A program made the translations under genes and the position numbers. Shown piece by piece: positions 10,610 to 23,596 of a stretch of DNA of 64,000 nucleotides. The stretch comes from Paramarasmius palmivorus (Eukaryota; Basidiomycota; Agaricomycetes; Agaricales; Marasmiaceae), in assembly GCA_037176845.1 (NCBI GenBank), contig JAYKXP010000035.1, positions 62,001-126,000 of the forward strand, in the 5' to 3' direction. The notes under the pieces were generated by a model. That model was not told the DNA's origin. It saw only the letters and a program-made list of their open reading frames with translations, and made no database searches. The stretch's first letter is position 1, and every line of letters starts with the position of its first letter.

Positions 10610-13600
10610 TTACAGAAGAGAGGCGGTTTCCTTGACGAGTGCATCGACGCGTTCCTTGAATGCAGGGGGGATGGACTGCAAGGTTGAGACGATATCAGCT
10701 GACTGAGTGGTGCTTAAAAGGGCCTTGTTAGCCTTCATGCCATAGAGCTACGAATGACATTCAGTATGATCCAAATAAGGAGGGCGTAAAATTGCACGAA
10801 CCATGTTGCCAAGTGCTGCTACTGTTCGGTACACTGTCTCCGAATCTTCCTTTTCCCTCTGTAACGCCTGTGTACATGTGGTCGTCAACTCAAATATAGA
10901 GAAAAGAGGGTACAAGATAAGTCTTACCCGCAATATGAGCGCAAGGTGCTGATTACGCTGCGGAATGTCAAACGGGGTCCTGAGGTAAGAAGTCGACATG
11001 CTACCGATAAAGTCTCTTATGTTCAAAGTCACAGAAGCCAAGATGTAGACACGTACTTGAACAAAAGTGTTGCTAGTGCTCGTCGTTGTAATAGCACAAA
11101 AGTTTCATACGGCGGCTGATCAAGGACCGCGAGGAGCTACAGCAAAATGTTCGTATAAGCATTGACGACAATGATTACTTCAACACCCACTTCGCCCAGG
11201 AAAGTTTTGTCATAGACCGATCCATCTTGATATAGATTGGCCAGTGCTCTCAACATCAGGTACGAATTAGTTTCCCTCGCCTTTGGTACTGGTGGCGTCC
11301 AAGGGGTATCCCATTCCGCCGCTGTGACTAGAACCTTGAGGAATCGGCTTTTGGTTCCTGGCGCATTGAAGGCACCAGGGCAATAGCCAGCCAAGAGACG
11401 CACAAGATCAATGACTAGACCGATATCAGTACAAATCATGTAAACCATTGCGCCCTGGAAGTACCTGGGAATCGTTGGTCTCTAGGCCAACGTTCAATGA
11501 CTTGTAGGATAGCTTCCACACTTGATGCGTCAGGTGTGTTTTGGGTTGCTGTTGATGGATCGCTAACGACTTGACCGAGGTAAAGGAAAACCCCCTCGAT
11601 GGCCGACACCTCTTCTGGGTACATTGCTGACATGGAAGTGGACTGAGTGTGGCGTGCGTCAGTCGAAAATATCACACAAGAGAAAAGTCGTACAATTTCG
11701 TTCCGTAACACATCGTTAAAGTTGAACACCTTCGTACGCATGCCTTCTACGTTGGCCTGTTTAAACGGACTGGCATGAGACTGCCCAGCGTATCAACAAA
11801 TATCCGCAGCCATAAAAGTATGTTGCGTACCATGGGTAGTAACTTCAACTGGACTAAAGACGACGACGGTGCCGGTGGCGATGTTGGCGATGTAGAGTGT
11901 TGTGCTGGAGCTCCGGAGTACCTTGATGCGCCAGTATACGGGTCTTGGTAAGTCGAAGAGGCTGTTGTTGGCGCAGAGGGTGCTCCAGTATATCGAGAAG
12001 CTCCAGTAAATGGATCGGAGTATGAGCCTCCCGCTGGTTGGGGGGCAGAGCCGCCTGAGCCTCGGTATCGTGACGCTCCTAACATGGCGGTAGAGTAAAG
12101 ATATAGTTAGGATTCTGGGGTAGATCGGATAAACGTGCCTGTAAATGGATCGACATATTCGTCTCCACCTGATCCAAGATTGACACCTGAAGTGTTCTTT
12201 TCGATGAATTTCGCGACCTCGTCAATATAATTCATCGAGAGATCATTGTTTTCCAAGAACCGCTGGGCCGCGGCGTATGAGTTCTCTATCGAACGTCATT
12301 AGAATAAGATAAGAGGCAACAGAGCTTCGAAAGATTCCATACCCGTCACATTATAAGGAAGCTTTAAAGGAGGAACACCATCTTGAATGTCCACATCAAA
12401 CACGTAGTCGTACTCCTTCCCTTGATATAGTTGTTTTCGTCCCTGACCGACAGCGTCAACCACGTCGCCGACTTTCTGCCAGGTGTATGTCCCTGCATCC
12501 CACTGCAGGACAGTCAGTATGAACCTCGATGGGAACAGTGTGAAGGATGACCTGATGGGCTTCAACTTTATCACCATTCTTCACCATCTTGACCTCGCCT
12601 GGTTTTTTTCCTGGGAAAAAGTTGGAACTCAGAAAAGGTTACCCTAGGAACGGTATCGGACACACCAGGTGCGTCGAGGGCTTCTGGACCTGGCAGGTCA
12701 CTCTTCTTCACATCACCAACTTGTTGGGAGGGTAAAGCTTGATTTGCAATATAATCTTCGTATTCCTTTAGTTCGGCGGCTGAGACCCAACGGTCTTCTG
12801 AGGTACTGAAGACCCGGACCACACCGTCGGAGCAACCGCTGACAATGTCTCCGTTGGGCATGGAAGAGACGGTCCACACGGAGATGGCCGGATGCGTTAT
12901 GACTTGCGCACACTCTCCATCTGAGTGAACAGAAAATTGTGTGAAAGACAATATTCAGACAACAGGCAGTGCGGCGCACCTTTCCAAACACGGACAGTTC
13001 GGTCTTCTCCTCCCGAGACGATTTCACCAGTTGGTAGGACCGTCAAGCTGTAGACGAAGGATGTGTGTCCAGATAATGTGTAAATTGTATCACCTCCAAA
13101 CGTCCAAACCCGTATTTCGCTTCGGCAACGTAAGCATTGGTGAAAGTGCGAAAACATGCTGCGCACCTGTCATTCGAACAGGAAGCGAATCCGAGTTCAG
13201 GTAACAAGGCCAGACCACGAACAGCGTCTGTATGTCCCTTAAATGTCGATATCAGCTTATGCTGTTGCCATAACTTAATGGTCTTGTCGGCAGAACCTGG
13301 AATTGCCATACAGAGTTTAGTGGTAGGTAGGTCGAGAGTAAACGGTGCGTACCCGTCAATACTTGTTCCTCGTCAACAGCTAGGACCGCCCAAACTGACT
13401 GTTCATGCCCTTTCAATTCATACGCGAGATTGAAGTTCTTCCAGACTTTTGCAGTCCTAAAAACACATATCAGCAAGAAAATGGAAAGATGAAGACTATG
13501 AGCGCACTTGTCCCATGATCCTGAAACGATCGTTCCGCTAGGTGTTACGTCTAGAGTACACACATTCTCGGTATGCCCAAGAAGCGAGAAATTTGGGTCG

Positions 13601-14008
13601 TCTTTGGGGTTTGACAAAGAGAAGATGTTGATAACCGTATCCTGCCCGCCTGTAACAATGTATCCTGGAAGATCACCATTCCTTCAGCCAACACACTCCT
13701 CTAGCACGTCTCACAACCTCGCACCTTTCGGGGAATCCTGGGTAGGGGGTACGTAGGCCACTGCGTTTACATATCGCGACGATGCTCGAAATATAGCTTC
13801 TGTTGTAAATAAGGAGGGTGTCGAGGCTCGTTGCCACGCGATTGCAGTCGAATCCCGAGAGGCCGAAAGGATAAGATCGTTTGTGGGTGCTCTTACAGCG
13901 CGTACCTGCAAGTCAACGTATCAGGCGATTAAAATCGTCAATCGGAAATAGATGAATACGAACATCGGATGAGTGAGCCTTCAAGGTCGAGGACAGCTTG
14001 TAAGGCAT
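10610..14008 (-). CDS. DOA1: DOA1/UFD3/PLAA, ubiquitin-binding Cdc48 adaptor (WD40-PFU-PUL)
   Basis: Minus-strand, multi-exon, start ATG 14008 (MPYKLSSTLKAHSSDVRAVR), stop at 10610. Domain order is diagnostic. Seven WD repeats come first (SASRDSTAIAWQ, SGSWDKTAKVWK, GSADKTIKLWQQ, SCSNDAEIRVWTF, SGGEDRTVRVWK, SGCSDGVVRVFS). A PFU domain follows (KPGEVKMVKNGDKVEAH, WDAGTYTWQKVGDVVDAVG, YDYVFDVDIQDGVPPLKLPY). After a Gly/Ser/Tyr linker with repeated DP[FY]TGASRY units comes a PUL domain of helical repeats, ending in FKERVDALVKETASLL. The protein recruits ubiquitinated cargo to Cdc48/p97 for ubiquitin recycling, ribophagy and mitochondrial or endosomal quality control. The linker repeats DPFTGASRY and DPYTGASRY lie at about 11,900-12,060. 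Exon ends were assigned by eye. The identification itself is secure. Confidence 0.92.
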
Positions 14009-16049
14009 ATTGGTGGCGCGAGGATGGGGGTAAGAGGCAAGGGATTCGTCAGATCTCTGGGACCATAAATCCGGAGTCAATCATTAACGGGTAGATTCCC
14101 CTTCTTCTCTTCTCTCCACCATCTCAGCAGCTCCATAATTCACAGTAAATCCTTGCGATTACTTGTTATACATCAAACATTTTATTGCCCACTAATTACG
14201 AAGAAATGTACACCACTCTAACGAGCCCAAACCGCTGTAAAAATCCCAACGGCAGGGAGATACGGAGGTATAGTCTATGCCATGCACCATTACTTCATCT
14301 CCTGCGAGGTCCCCACGAGTTGAACCGCCCAACCATAGAATGTCGACGAGGCGAAGATAGGTCGCGAGGGGTTGAAAGAAAAATGTTCGCCAAGGCTTTC
14401 TTCGGGTTTTCAGCATCTACTTTAGGGCAGGTCGCTACCGCTTAGCTTTGCCGAAAAGGCTGACGCGTACCCTCTCACGCACTGCTTTCCGTGATTCTCA
14501 TGGTTGGCCATGAATTCAAAAGCTTCAGGAGCTACAGAAACCAGCAAGTATCTGGTATTCCTGCCTCATAATTCGCTAAACGCACTGTTCTGGTTCATAG
14601 GCTTTTATGAGATGCACAGGCACAGAATCAGATCCTTACATCCTCCGAAGTTCCGAGGGAAAGGAAGCTGATAATCATGTGGAGATCTTTACGATTCTAC
14701 TTTTATCGGGTTCACTATTGGTCAACGATTGAAGGGTCGTCCGACATAGGCTTGCGACGAGGATTTTTTGACCAGCTACCGTCACAAGTCCTTTGGAATC
14801 CTTCACCTGAGGCTAGAAATTTCACTACAAGCACAACTTACAAGATCGTTTTCGCCAACAGTCCGACATGTCTGATGACTTCTTGCTTGGAAGAACTCTA
14901 TGTACATAGGTCTAGAACATAGTCCACATCAGACCCCGCCCCACTACACCAACTCTTCTCTGTTACTCCACGAAGCAGATAATCCAGTGGCTTGACAGAA
15001 AAAGGGCACTCACCGTCCGTCTATGACTCAAGTTGGAGCAGGCTGACGCGAGCACACCACAGGCTACCACAGGCTCACAGTATACTCATATGCTCGGAAC
15101 TGGGAACTGGACCATTCTGTTGGTCCCTGGTGTATGTCGAAATGGAAGAAGCCAGGAAACTGGAAAACGTGTCTTACCTGGACTATATCTCTGTGATCTG
15201 GATCCGATGACTGCGTCAGCAGCATGTTCGTTACTGGTCTTATCTATTCAATGTTCCTCAACTTGTACGGGTCTAGTCCACCTACTCATTGAAATTGAGT
15301 CTTCCTAGGCAAGAATCTTCTCTCACGGGGGTATTAAGCATTTAGCGACTTGCGACATGGGACCTGCATGACCATGCCTTCCACTCTCTGTGCTCGAAAA
15401 AAGACCAGTTATCGAAAAGCATCCAAACGCATATGTATCTGTCAAACTCTGTCAAGGCCAAAGCAGACAACGGAACCACTTTCTTCCGCGAATCAGAAGT
15501 CTATCAAATCCCAGAAGTTGTCCAGAAGCATTCCTACTACTACTCGATAGCCTCAGAAGAGGATTTTCGGTCGGGACAATAAATTGGTTACTTATCACTC
15601 CACTTTCTTCCACTATTAATATTGTGGTTCTGATGGTTCGTCGTCATTATCGCGACCTTCTATATCGTGTGTACATATTGGCCCACTCCTTCTCGACATT
15701 TGAACATGGATTGCCACATTCAATCTATAGTTCAGGCGAAATTATGTATATCGATCCAAGGTGACAACGATACAGATATCGAGATAATGGAAGTAACTGG
15801 TATGAGGAATATATAGTATGAGATCGAGGATGTGAAATCGAAACACGCAGACTAAACGGACAGCGTGTGTGAGGTAGCGCAGGTGTGAACAGATAGTTCT
15901 CTACGAAATCGGGGAGTAATGCGTGAATAAGGAGTGACACGGTGAAGGGGTTCAGCAGAGAAATGGAAACATAGTGAAGATGGAACGCGGCGTTCTTGTA
16001 TAGGCTACACGTGTACCTCGGTGGTGTATGAAATGAATGTTTTAAATTT
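14009..16049. other. 2-kb stretch without a recognisable gene
   Basis: Upstream of DOA1 and downstream of the Ca2+/H+ exchanger. ORFs of 60-124 codons occur on both strands, but none has convincing domains, splice structure or composition. It may contain the DOA1 promoter, a non-coding RNA or a small species-specific gene that I cannot support. Confidence 0.3.
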
Positions 16050-18293
16050 TACGAAACCCAAACTAGTTGGAGTACTCAGTTGACGATCATGGCCCAAGTA
16101 ATATGAAGACGTACATGCGAGGGCAATGACAAAGTACAGGGTTACAAGCATGAGGCCTTCCATGTAATTTGACTTGCCATCCCTAAATTATCCCAGAATA
16201 AGCTTGGCCCGCAAAGAACGGAGTGACAACATACTGGATGAGGGTATTGGTAAGGAACACAGAGACAAAGAAAGTAATTGTCTCGAAGTTGGCAAAGAAG
16301 AGGGTGAGCTCGTGACCCGAACTGTCCGATATTGTAAGCAAATCCAGGCATCGCAGAGGGACTCGACGTACATCCATCCAACAATAACCAGCAGTGGCAC
16401 AACAAACGCAGCAATTTGCTACGGGCATGCAACTGTCAGCTCATGACCAGTAATAAGAATCAACTGACGACGCACGATTGAGCTACCGACACAGATACCG
16501 ATCGTCAATTCCATCTGGCCCTTCATTGCCATCCATACGGAGGTTACATGCTCGGCGGCGTTGGCCTGCGTAACGGAGATTCAGTCACATTGATGTAACC
16601 AGAGTAGTACTGAACGTACCACGATAGGTAACAGAATCAGCCCAATGAAAGGTTTGGGAATGTGATAACGCAGGGCGAATTCTTCGATCGATGCAACCAC
16701 TGTGAGGAGCTCAGCTGAGTCGAGCACAGGCACGGACAACAAGACTCACAATAGTCGGCGCAGAACGAAGTGATGACGGTGACGATGGCAAGGCTGTACA
16801 CGAGGCGTAGTGAGTCCACCAGCGAAGGAAGGACCAGAAAAAAACTTACGCTGCTCCGGCAGCCACAATGTTCATCTTGGGTTCCTCTGGCTCTTCGGCA
16901 CTTGGCGGGGCCTCGAAAAGATGTGCATGGGACTTTAGCTAGGAGAAAATCAGTGCAGATTCCTCTAACCGTCTAGAGATGCTTACCTGGAAATACAAGT
17001 AAGCAAGGTAAACCCCCAGTAACAAGATCGCAGTTCCTCGGGAGATGACTAATAGACCCTTCCATTTTTCTGAATCTGCATTCAAGCTGAGTGACGGAGA
17101 GCACTAGCGGTAATGGAAATGGGCACACCATCGAGTGCAATGCCAGGTTCAATAGCTCCGGGGGTTTTGACGCTATAGTAGGCGGCGGGAATAATTAATG
17201 CTGCGGAAGTAATCAGCTATCAAGAATGACAGAACATATAGGTCACATACTGATACAGGCCAAAGTCATGAGCTTGGCGCAAGTGAGCTTCAAAGCTAAA
17301 TGAAAGAGGCTGAAACACATACAGAACTCGACCTGTGCGTCCATCAACATCAACCAACGAAGTAAAAGGACTGCAACACTTACGCTTGAGCGGCTGTTAC
17401 TTGAAAATTGCTTTCATTGAACTTCCAGCCAGCTGTAGTTTGGGACTTGAGTCACGAATTGGACATCCAAAGTGAGAAGCGGCGAACCAGCGAGGAAAGA
17501 GCATCCTAAAACAAGTAGGATATTTGAAAGAATCGATCCGAGCATCTGCGAAATACTCGTCAACGGTACCAGCCACGACCTAGAGCGGAGCGCCATACCG
17601 AGTTCTGCACAATAACAATTTCGCCTGTTGACATTCCAAAGACGCCCAGGTCAGAAATTGGCGCTAAAGGTGATCTGACCGCCCACATACCTTGCAAGAG
17701 AGCGGCTATCCCCACGATGATCTCGACAGCATTTCCGAAGGATGCATTGAGCAGTCCAGCAAGCGTTTGACCCAGTTTCACCGACATTTGTTCTGTGGCA
17801 TCGCCTAGCAACTAGAATAAATGGTGAACATCCTTCAGTATATGTAAAGACTTTGATAAAAACGCGCAAAAAGATGTGCAGGAAATTGTAATAGCGCGTT
17901 TCGAGCGTGGATGAAACTTGGCGCTTATTACAAGAAAGATCTTGGCTATATGTGCTGCGCCACGAATAACGAGATATTTATTCAGTAAAACGGAGATGTA
18001 CTCACTTTCGCGAGAGGAATGATTGCGATAAAGCTGAACGAAAATCGCAAAGCCGCATCCCAGTTCAGATGATGCGAAATGACGCTTAAAGGAACGAATA
18101 CAAGCAGAATGTTCAGCCACGAACTGAACACGAAATACTTGAATGATTCAAAGTAACCAGGTTCGCCCTCTGCCTTGAGGAGATGCGAAGTCCTCTCATA
18201 GAAAGAACTTGGGCGTCCGCTTGCTAAAGTTGATTCCGAAGCGTACAGATCCGAGCCGTTTGGTAGTAGTGGAGTAGTTTCTGATGATGGCAT
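16050..18293 (-). CDS. VCX1: VCX1-type vacuolar Ca2+/H+ exchanger (CaCA superfamily)
   Basis: Start ATG 18293 (MPSSETTPLLPNGSDLYAS), a short cytosolic N-terminus with PLL-type sorting-like residues, then a polytopic membrane protein. The first alpha-repeat is clear: LGDATEQMSVKLGQTLAGLL and NASFGNAVEIIVGIAALLQ, then SMLGSILSNILLVLGCSFL. The second repeat gives NAAEHVTSVWMAMKGQMEL and GICVGSSIQIA, then PLTLFFANFETITFFVSV, LTNTLIQDGKSNYMEG and LVTLYFVIALAFWVS before the stop at 16050-16052. The two GNA[AV]E acidic helices are the cation/proton exchange sites of this family. The protein sequesters cytosolic Ca2+ into the vacuole using the proton gradient. There are about ten introns. The C-terminus is placed by splicing a last 60-nt intron, which yields the FWVS ending seen in fungal homologues. 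Confidence 0.9.
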
Positions 18294-18774
18294 AGTTTTT
18301 GGTCGTTTTTCCGGGTTTCTTCGAAGGTATTAAACAGATGGTAGAAAACGGAGAACAAGGAAAGGAGCAAAAGGTGTGTTGTGCAAGTGACAGCGAAATT
18401 ATATTGGCTCCCTCAACAGCTTTCGTCGCGTTTGAGTAACGGAATCTGTGACAGGGCGTGACGTTGCCGCTCCTTTGGATCCATCCATACTTGGCGTCAT
18501 TCCGGTACACCGGCCGTGATGTAATGATAGGCCCCGTCAGGCCCCGCGATAGAATTTGGTGCAGCTTGGGTGCAGCGGGTCGAATCGATCATACTTTTTC
18601 TACATCGATTGGTTTTATAGAGTTCTAACGCTATTTTCTACAGCGTCCAACTGTCAACGTTCAACACCTGCCAGACTTGAAGCGCTCGAGAGCGACTTAA
18701 ATACCATCTGCAATCGGCGCTGAGATAGCCACCAACATCACTGCCCATTTGCAAGCGAACATCAACTTTTCCAG
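18294..18774. other. Divergent promoter region of VCX1 and the phosphatase gene
   Basis: About 480 bases between two divergently transcribed genes, so both promoters should lie here. I see no clear TATA element on either side. Confidence 0.4.
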
Positions 18775-19649
18775 ATGCCTCAAGCACGGATTTACATCAT
18801 CAGGCATGGTGAAACCCACGAGAACCGGGCGGGGATCATGCAAGGACACCTGGATACCTCTCTAAACGACGACGGGATCGCACAAGCCTTAGTGGCTGCA
18901 ACAGCGATGGAGAAAGTACCTTTGACGGAGGCATTCTCCAGCGACCTGAAGAGGGCTGCCGATGTGCGCTTGTTTAGTCTATTCCCGGTTGCTCAGACTG
19001 ATTCGTAAACATAGACAGCCAAAATGATACTAGAACTACACCCAGGAGTACAGCTTTGCAAGAAAAAGGAGTTCCGGGAACGTGTGAGACCGACGTTCAT
19101 TGTTTTTGATTTCGGACTTACCATATTCGCTCACCGCTCATGCATGATGCGTAGAATCTCGGCCAGCTGCAAGGAAAATTATTATCAGAGAAGCAAGCCT
19201 TCCTGGCTAGTCTCCCTGGAGGAGTAGACCCCACTGCCGAACAACCAGACGCGTTCATTGACCGAACTTTGAAAGCCTGGGACGAGTATATCGTCCCTGT
19301 GGTTTCGAAACCTGTACCCACCACGGCACTCGTCAATGGCGTACAGGATAAGGAATTCACCGCAACCGAAACGCAACCTAAGAGACACGAAGTCCTCGTG
19401 GTCTCTCACGGAGGATTCATTGGCACGTTAGTGAAGAACCTGCTTCTAACGAAGCGTATCACTCCCGTGAAAGAGTTGACCTCTTGGAGCTGGAAGTGTT
19501 TCAACGTATCAATTACCACAATAGAATTAGACGAAAACGGAAAGGGTAGACTCCTCAAGTACGCTGATATCTCCCATCTGGGAGCTGCGTCTGGGAAGGT
19601 TGCACAGATCGTCGCAGATGTAGAAGCTGGCGATGCAGGCAATGCATAG
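18775..19649 (+). CDS. Histidine phosphatase, phosphoglycerate-mutase-like family
   Basis: Three exons: 18775-18963, 19015-19083 and 19155-19649. The protein is about 250 aa. The N-terminal catalytic signature RHGET is at residues 10-14 in MPQARIYIIRHGETHENR, followed by QGHLDTSLNDDGIAQA and FSSDLKRAADTAKMIL. The second catalytic histidine lies in VLVVSHGGFIGTLV. The internal FRERNLGQLQG corresponds to the E-R.LG..EG segment of fructose-2,6-bisphosphatase/TIGAR-like members. It is a cytosolic phosphohistidine enzyme. The substrate cannot be read from sequence, because members include phosphatases for sugar phosphates and nucleotides. It is transcribed divergently from VCX1. Confidence 0.87.
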
Positions 19650-20428
19650 AGACCAATGATATTGGAATTTGGACTGATTTGATGTTTTCACGGCACTTGG
19701 CTCAACAGCTTTTGAAAGAAAGGTGGTGGAATCGAAGCAGGCCCTGTCAACACGGCCTGCGACCGATGGAGGTGCGGCCAGGTGCGGCCTTGGCAGGAGC
19801 GTGGTTGGTAAAAAGAAACGTGCATTGGTGGTCATAGGGTCTATACACAGCTTGCAGTTTAAAAACTACAAAGAGCAATACAGTAACAAATACTGGGTAT
19901 CAAAGTTACGATCAGCTCCCAGTCCATGATTCGACGAAATGCAAGGGAAAAAACGGGAATGAATGCCTCAGCCTCGCCTTTAACTCTCCACCCACGCCCA
20001 ACCGTCAGCGACACAACGTCCGCGACGTTCTCGCCCCCTATATGGAGCTATAGGCTCCATTGGGTAAACACGAGAAATTTTTTGTGCAAACGGGGCGTGT
20101 TCCTTTACCAGGATTATCTTCATCGGCAACCACAAAGAAAAGGAACAATCCATGTAAAAAATTGATTACTCACTGTACATACTACAAGCTATCATTCCTC
20201 TAGCTAGAGTGTAGAATTCTCCAGGTGATCCTGCGTCCTCACTCCTCGACCAAAGGGAGGAGCAATCAGCAAAGATTGTTTTTGAGAAGCCTAATGCTTT
20301 GCTCTTCGACGTTTGTCTGGACCATCCATCCGTGAAAAGAAACAGGCGAGCTGTAGAGTGGAGGGATAGTAATTTGGACGCCGGTGTTTAGGTTGAAGAA
20401 AAAAAGAAAACTGCCAGTGAAAAACGGT
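19650..20428. other. Intergenic upstream of MRP51
   Basis: No supported gene. It contains a small inverted repeat, TGGAGC-TATAG-GCTCCA, near 20,042-20,058 and a poly-A/T-rich stretch. The 3' end of the phosphatase gene lies at its left. Confidence 0.35.
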
Positions 20429-20436
20429 TATAAATA
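20429..20436 (+). promoter_or_regulatory. TATA-like element upstream of MRP51
   Basis: TATAAATA lies 125 bases before the ATG of the downstream gene and in the right orientation. This is sequence-level evidence only. Confidence 0.35.
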
Positions 20437-20560
20437 GTTCGGCGAGCTCCGGAGCGGAGTTGGAAAATCTGGTACCAGGTCCATGGACACGCGCGTGCCC
20501 CAAAATTTCCGAAATCCCTGTCAATATACGACGTCGCTGGACTAGTCGTGCTCGTCGTTC

Positions 20561-22048
20561 ATGGCGTCGAGCGCCGTCACAACCGTTGTCAAAAGTCACC
20601 CGCCTTCATCACCTTTCGCAGAGCTTCTTCGTCGTTCCCGTTTCGCTACCTTCGACCCAAGCATCCGACAAACCTATAACACACCTCCCGAAGCTGCCCG
20701 TCGTGGAGAATGGGGTCTTAAACGACGTTTGGCCATCACGAGACGGAACTCATTTATTGCCGTTCCAGCACCTTTTGACTCTCGGGCATACTATGTTGAT
20801 TGGTCGAACGCCGAAAACGAGGTCCGTTTTATAAGACGGTTCGAGGAGTTGGAGGTATCACCTCAATGTAAACCCTCAACACCATGGCACGCGACGCTGG
20901 GCTCGAAGAACTCGTCCAACTGGTTGGTGGACTCGGAGTTCTCGTTGCCGGAGGAAGGCCCGGAGGTGGAGGAGATCAATGGGTCGGTCGCGGAGCTTGC
21001 TGAGAAGAAGGAATGGGAGAAGGAGAAACTTCAGAACCAATCGACGTCAATAGGTCTTGACGGGCTTGGACTCAAGGGACCTGGGAACTACGGCGCCCGT
21101 AGGGAGGTTCTGGGACAAAAGTTACACCTCACACCCAACATCCACGCCATGTCACCGAAAGCTTTCGAGAAGTACCTTCGTAAACTTCGAGAGCTCAGAC
21201 CAGAATTCAAAGAGTACGTGAAAAGCTCTTGGGAACACGAGCAGAAGATAAGGGCAGAAAGGGAACAGCAGCAACAATCCTCCACTTCTGGTCTGTATGC
21301 CAAAGCAGATACTCCGTCTGAGGCACCCGACCTCGTCACCAGTGCCCAAAGACGTGAAAGGGAATATCACCGTCGTTTCCTTGAACACCACACTGCATCA
21401 CAACTCTCCGATCACAATTCCACCGCTATCGAACAGCGTCCTCACCAAACAGGTGGTCTCGCGTATGCTCGTCTTAGCTCCCTCCACTCCCACCTCTACG
21501 CCCAGCCCCAGCCCGGTATCGTTCTACAAGCTGGTTCGACCAGGCAGCGCGATAATGCTCACAACTGTATCGCTTCGTTCGCGGGCATGACGCCTACTAT
21601 CGAGAAGTCGCATTGGGGCGGCAAACGGCCTCTGCTAAATCCTGGCAACGCCGAGGGTATCTCTCGGGGACGGTTGACTGAGTCCCTTGCGTATATGAAG
21701 ATGAAGCCAGGCTCAGTTATCGTGGAGAGGCCTCCCAAGACAGTCGGGCCTCCTGGCAGCTCAATGGGCCTGGAAAGCGCCCACATCTCTTCACAGGCTA
21801 TGGTCGTTGCCAACCGTGACGGGGACTTTAGTTTGGAGAACCCGTATAGGGCTGGGACGCCGATGTACAGTGGGTTGGCTCCTGCACTGAGCAAAGCCCA
21901 ATTGCCGGCCTATCAGATGAAGGCGTCGAGGGAGCGGTACAACAAGGTTCAGGAGAAGTCTGCCTCTAAACTCCACGGCAACAATAACAACAATCCAGCT
22001 TTCCGCAAACAGATATTAGATAATTTGGCGAATATGCTCCAAAAATGA
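20561..22048 (+). CDS. MRP51: Mitochondrial small-subunit ribosomal protein MRP51 (bS1m-like)
   Basis: Single-exon 495-aa protein. The N-terminal block SPFAELLRRSRFATFDPSIR, with TYNTPPEAARRGEWGLKRRL and WSNAENEVRFIRRFEEL, matches the fungal Mrp51 family (mitochondrial ribosomal protein subunit, Pfam Mit_ribos_Mrp51). It has a basic N-terminus suitable for mitochondrial import. The middle is charged (KKEWEKEKL, EHEQKIRAEREQQQQ). The C-terminus returns to family-like segments (GISRGRLTESLAYMKMKPGS and NPYRAGTPMYSGLAP). The chosen ATG gives the SPF..LL motif near residue 17, as in homologues. Identification rests on recalled family pattern, so I rate it good but not certain. Confidence 0.78.
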   Translation: MASSAVTTVVKSHPPSSPFAELLRRSRFATFDPSIRQTYNTPPEAARRGEWGLKRRLAITRRNSFIAVPAPFDSRAYYVDWSNAENEVRFIRRFEELEVSPQCKPSTPWHATLGSKNSSNWLVDSEFSLPEEGPEVEEINGSVAELAEKKEWEKEKLQNQSTSIGLDGLGLKGPGNYGARREVLGQKLHLTPNIHAMSPKAFEKYLRKLRELRPEFKEYVKSSWEHEQKIRAEREQQQQSSTSGLYAKADTPSEAPDLVTSAQRREREYHRRFLEHHTASQLSDHNSTAIEQRPHQTGGLAYARLSSLHSHLYAQPQPGIVLQAGSTRQRDNAHNCIASFAGMTPTIEKSHWGGKRPLLNPGNAEGISRGRLTESLAYMKMKPGSVIVERPPKTVGPPGSSMGLESAHISSQAMVVANRDGDFSLENPYRAGTPMYSGLAPALSKAQLPAYQMKASRERYNKVQEKSASKLHGNNNNNPAFRKQILDNLANMLQK

Positions 22049-22207
22049 TTTGTCGTTATTGCTACACATCTACTGTTTAATTTTACACCTTATATCGACA
22101 TTCTACCCGGAGAGTTATAGTATGCTTACTGCGTGAAGTCTCCGGGAGCATCATGCCAACAAATACGGCTCTTACTCAGAGGCGCTAAACGGTTGGAACT
22201 GAAGGTT

Positions 22208-22617
22208 CTATTCTGGTGGCTTTATTAAAGCATGGATCGTCTTGGTAACATCCTTATCGTTCGCTGCTAAAGCCTTCTCAGCCTGCGGGCGCGAAATTTC
22301 AAACTCGTTCATCTAAAGGTAGAGGAAATTGAACGCAGAATACTTTGCACGGAGCTCATAGACATACTAGTAGATCCACGTCTTCCTTCTTCAACCCAGT
22401 AATAACTTCTTTGGGCTTTTTCTCCTTCTCCTTTTCAGTCACGACGGCGATGTACGCTTCATCTAGCTTGCCCTTCACATACGAAAATCCATCGCCAAAC
22501 TGATTGAAATATGAGTCGCGTTAGCTGATATTCAAGCAAAAGGGATGAACGACATACGTTCATAATAACTTCCGGCTCTGGCCGTCCATTGCTACGTTGT
22601 AGAATATTCCCGCTCAT
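22208..22617 (-). CDS. HYPK-like small UBA-domain protein (NatA/ribosome-associated)
   Basis: A 98-aa protein in three exons: 22617-22558, 22499-22368 and 22312-22208. All have consensus splice sites and multiples of three. The sequence starts MSGNILQRSNGRPEPEVIMN, has a lysine/glutamate-rich middle (TEKEKEKKPKEVITGLKKED) and ends with a UBA/NAC-type three-helix segment (VDLLMNEFEISRPQAEKALA, then ANDKDVTKTIHALIKPPE). That tail is the HYPK signature. HYPK binds and regulates the N-terminal acetyltransferase NatA near the ribosome exit. The function is inferred from the family. It is head-to-head with RBX1, 138 bases apart. Confidence 0.8.
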
Positions 22618-22755
22618 GGATGTAGGAAGCTGGACGATTTTGCTGTTGTTCTCACGACGAATCTAGATCACTGTCCTCGGACTGTCCCCACGCACTCGCA
22701 TCTTTTATCCTCACCACCACCTCTGCAACTTCGAGAGAGAGCCCTTACTCTGACG
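22618..22755. promoter_or_regulatory. Compact bidirectional promoter, HYPK-like / RBX1
   Basis: Only 138 bases separate the two divergent start codons, so both core promoters must share this interval. It is C/T-rich toward RBX1. No TATA element is evident. Confidence 0.45.
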
Positions 22756-23327
<572 letters not shown>

Positions 23328-23596
23328 GCAAAGTAGAGCCATTCCGCATCCTTACCGATGAGTGTACGACTGAGCACCTTACCAGTATGCATTTGCAGCC
23401 CACTCCTGTTGAAGTAGAGTTCTCATTAGTTGGTGGTGTCTGTATGGAGGACGGTCTAGAGAACGGGTTCGGGCGATTGTGGAGCCAAATTGAACCCAGT
23501 GTTTGAAGCATTGTCTGTAACATTTGTACAATATCCTAAGAATACAAAACGCGTGAATACAACCGGTACAAATACAAAATTGGGAACAGCGTAGCA

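Noticed and set aside
14185..15764. Plus-strand ORFs between DOA1 and VCX1
   Set aside because: They are short, without splice partners or domain resemblance, and I could not support a gene.
16142..16446. Overlapping plus and minus ORFs within the exchanger gene
   Set aside because: They are shadows of the VCX1 C-terminal exons.
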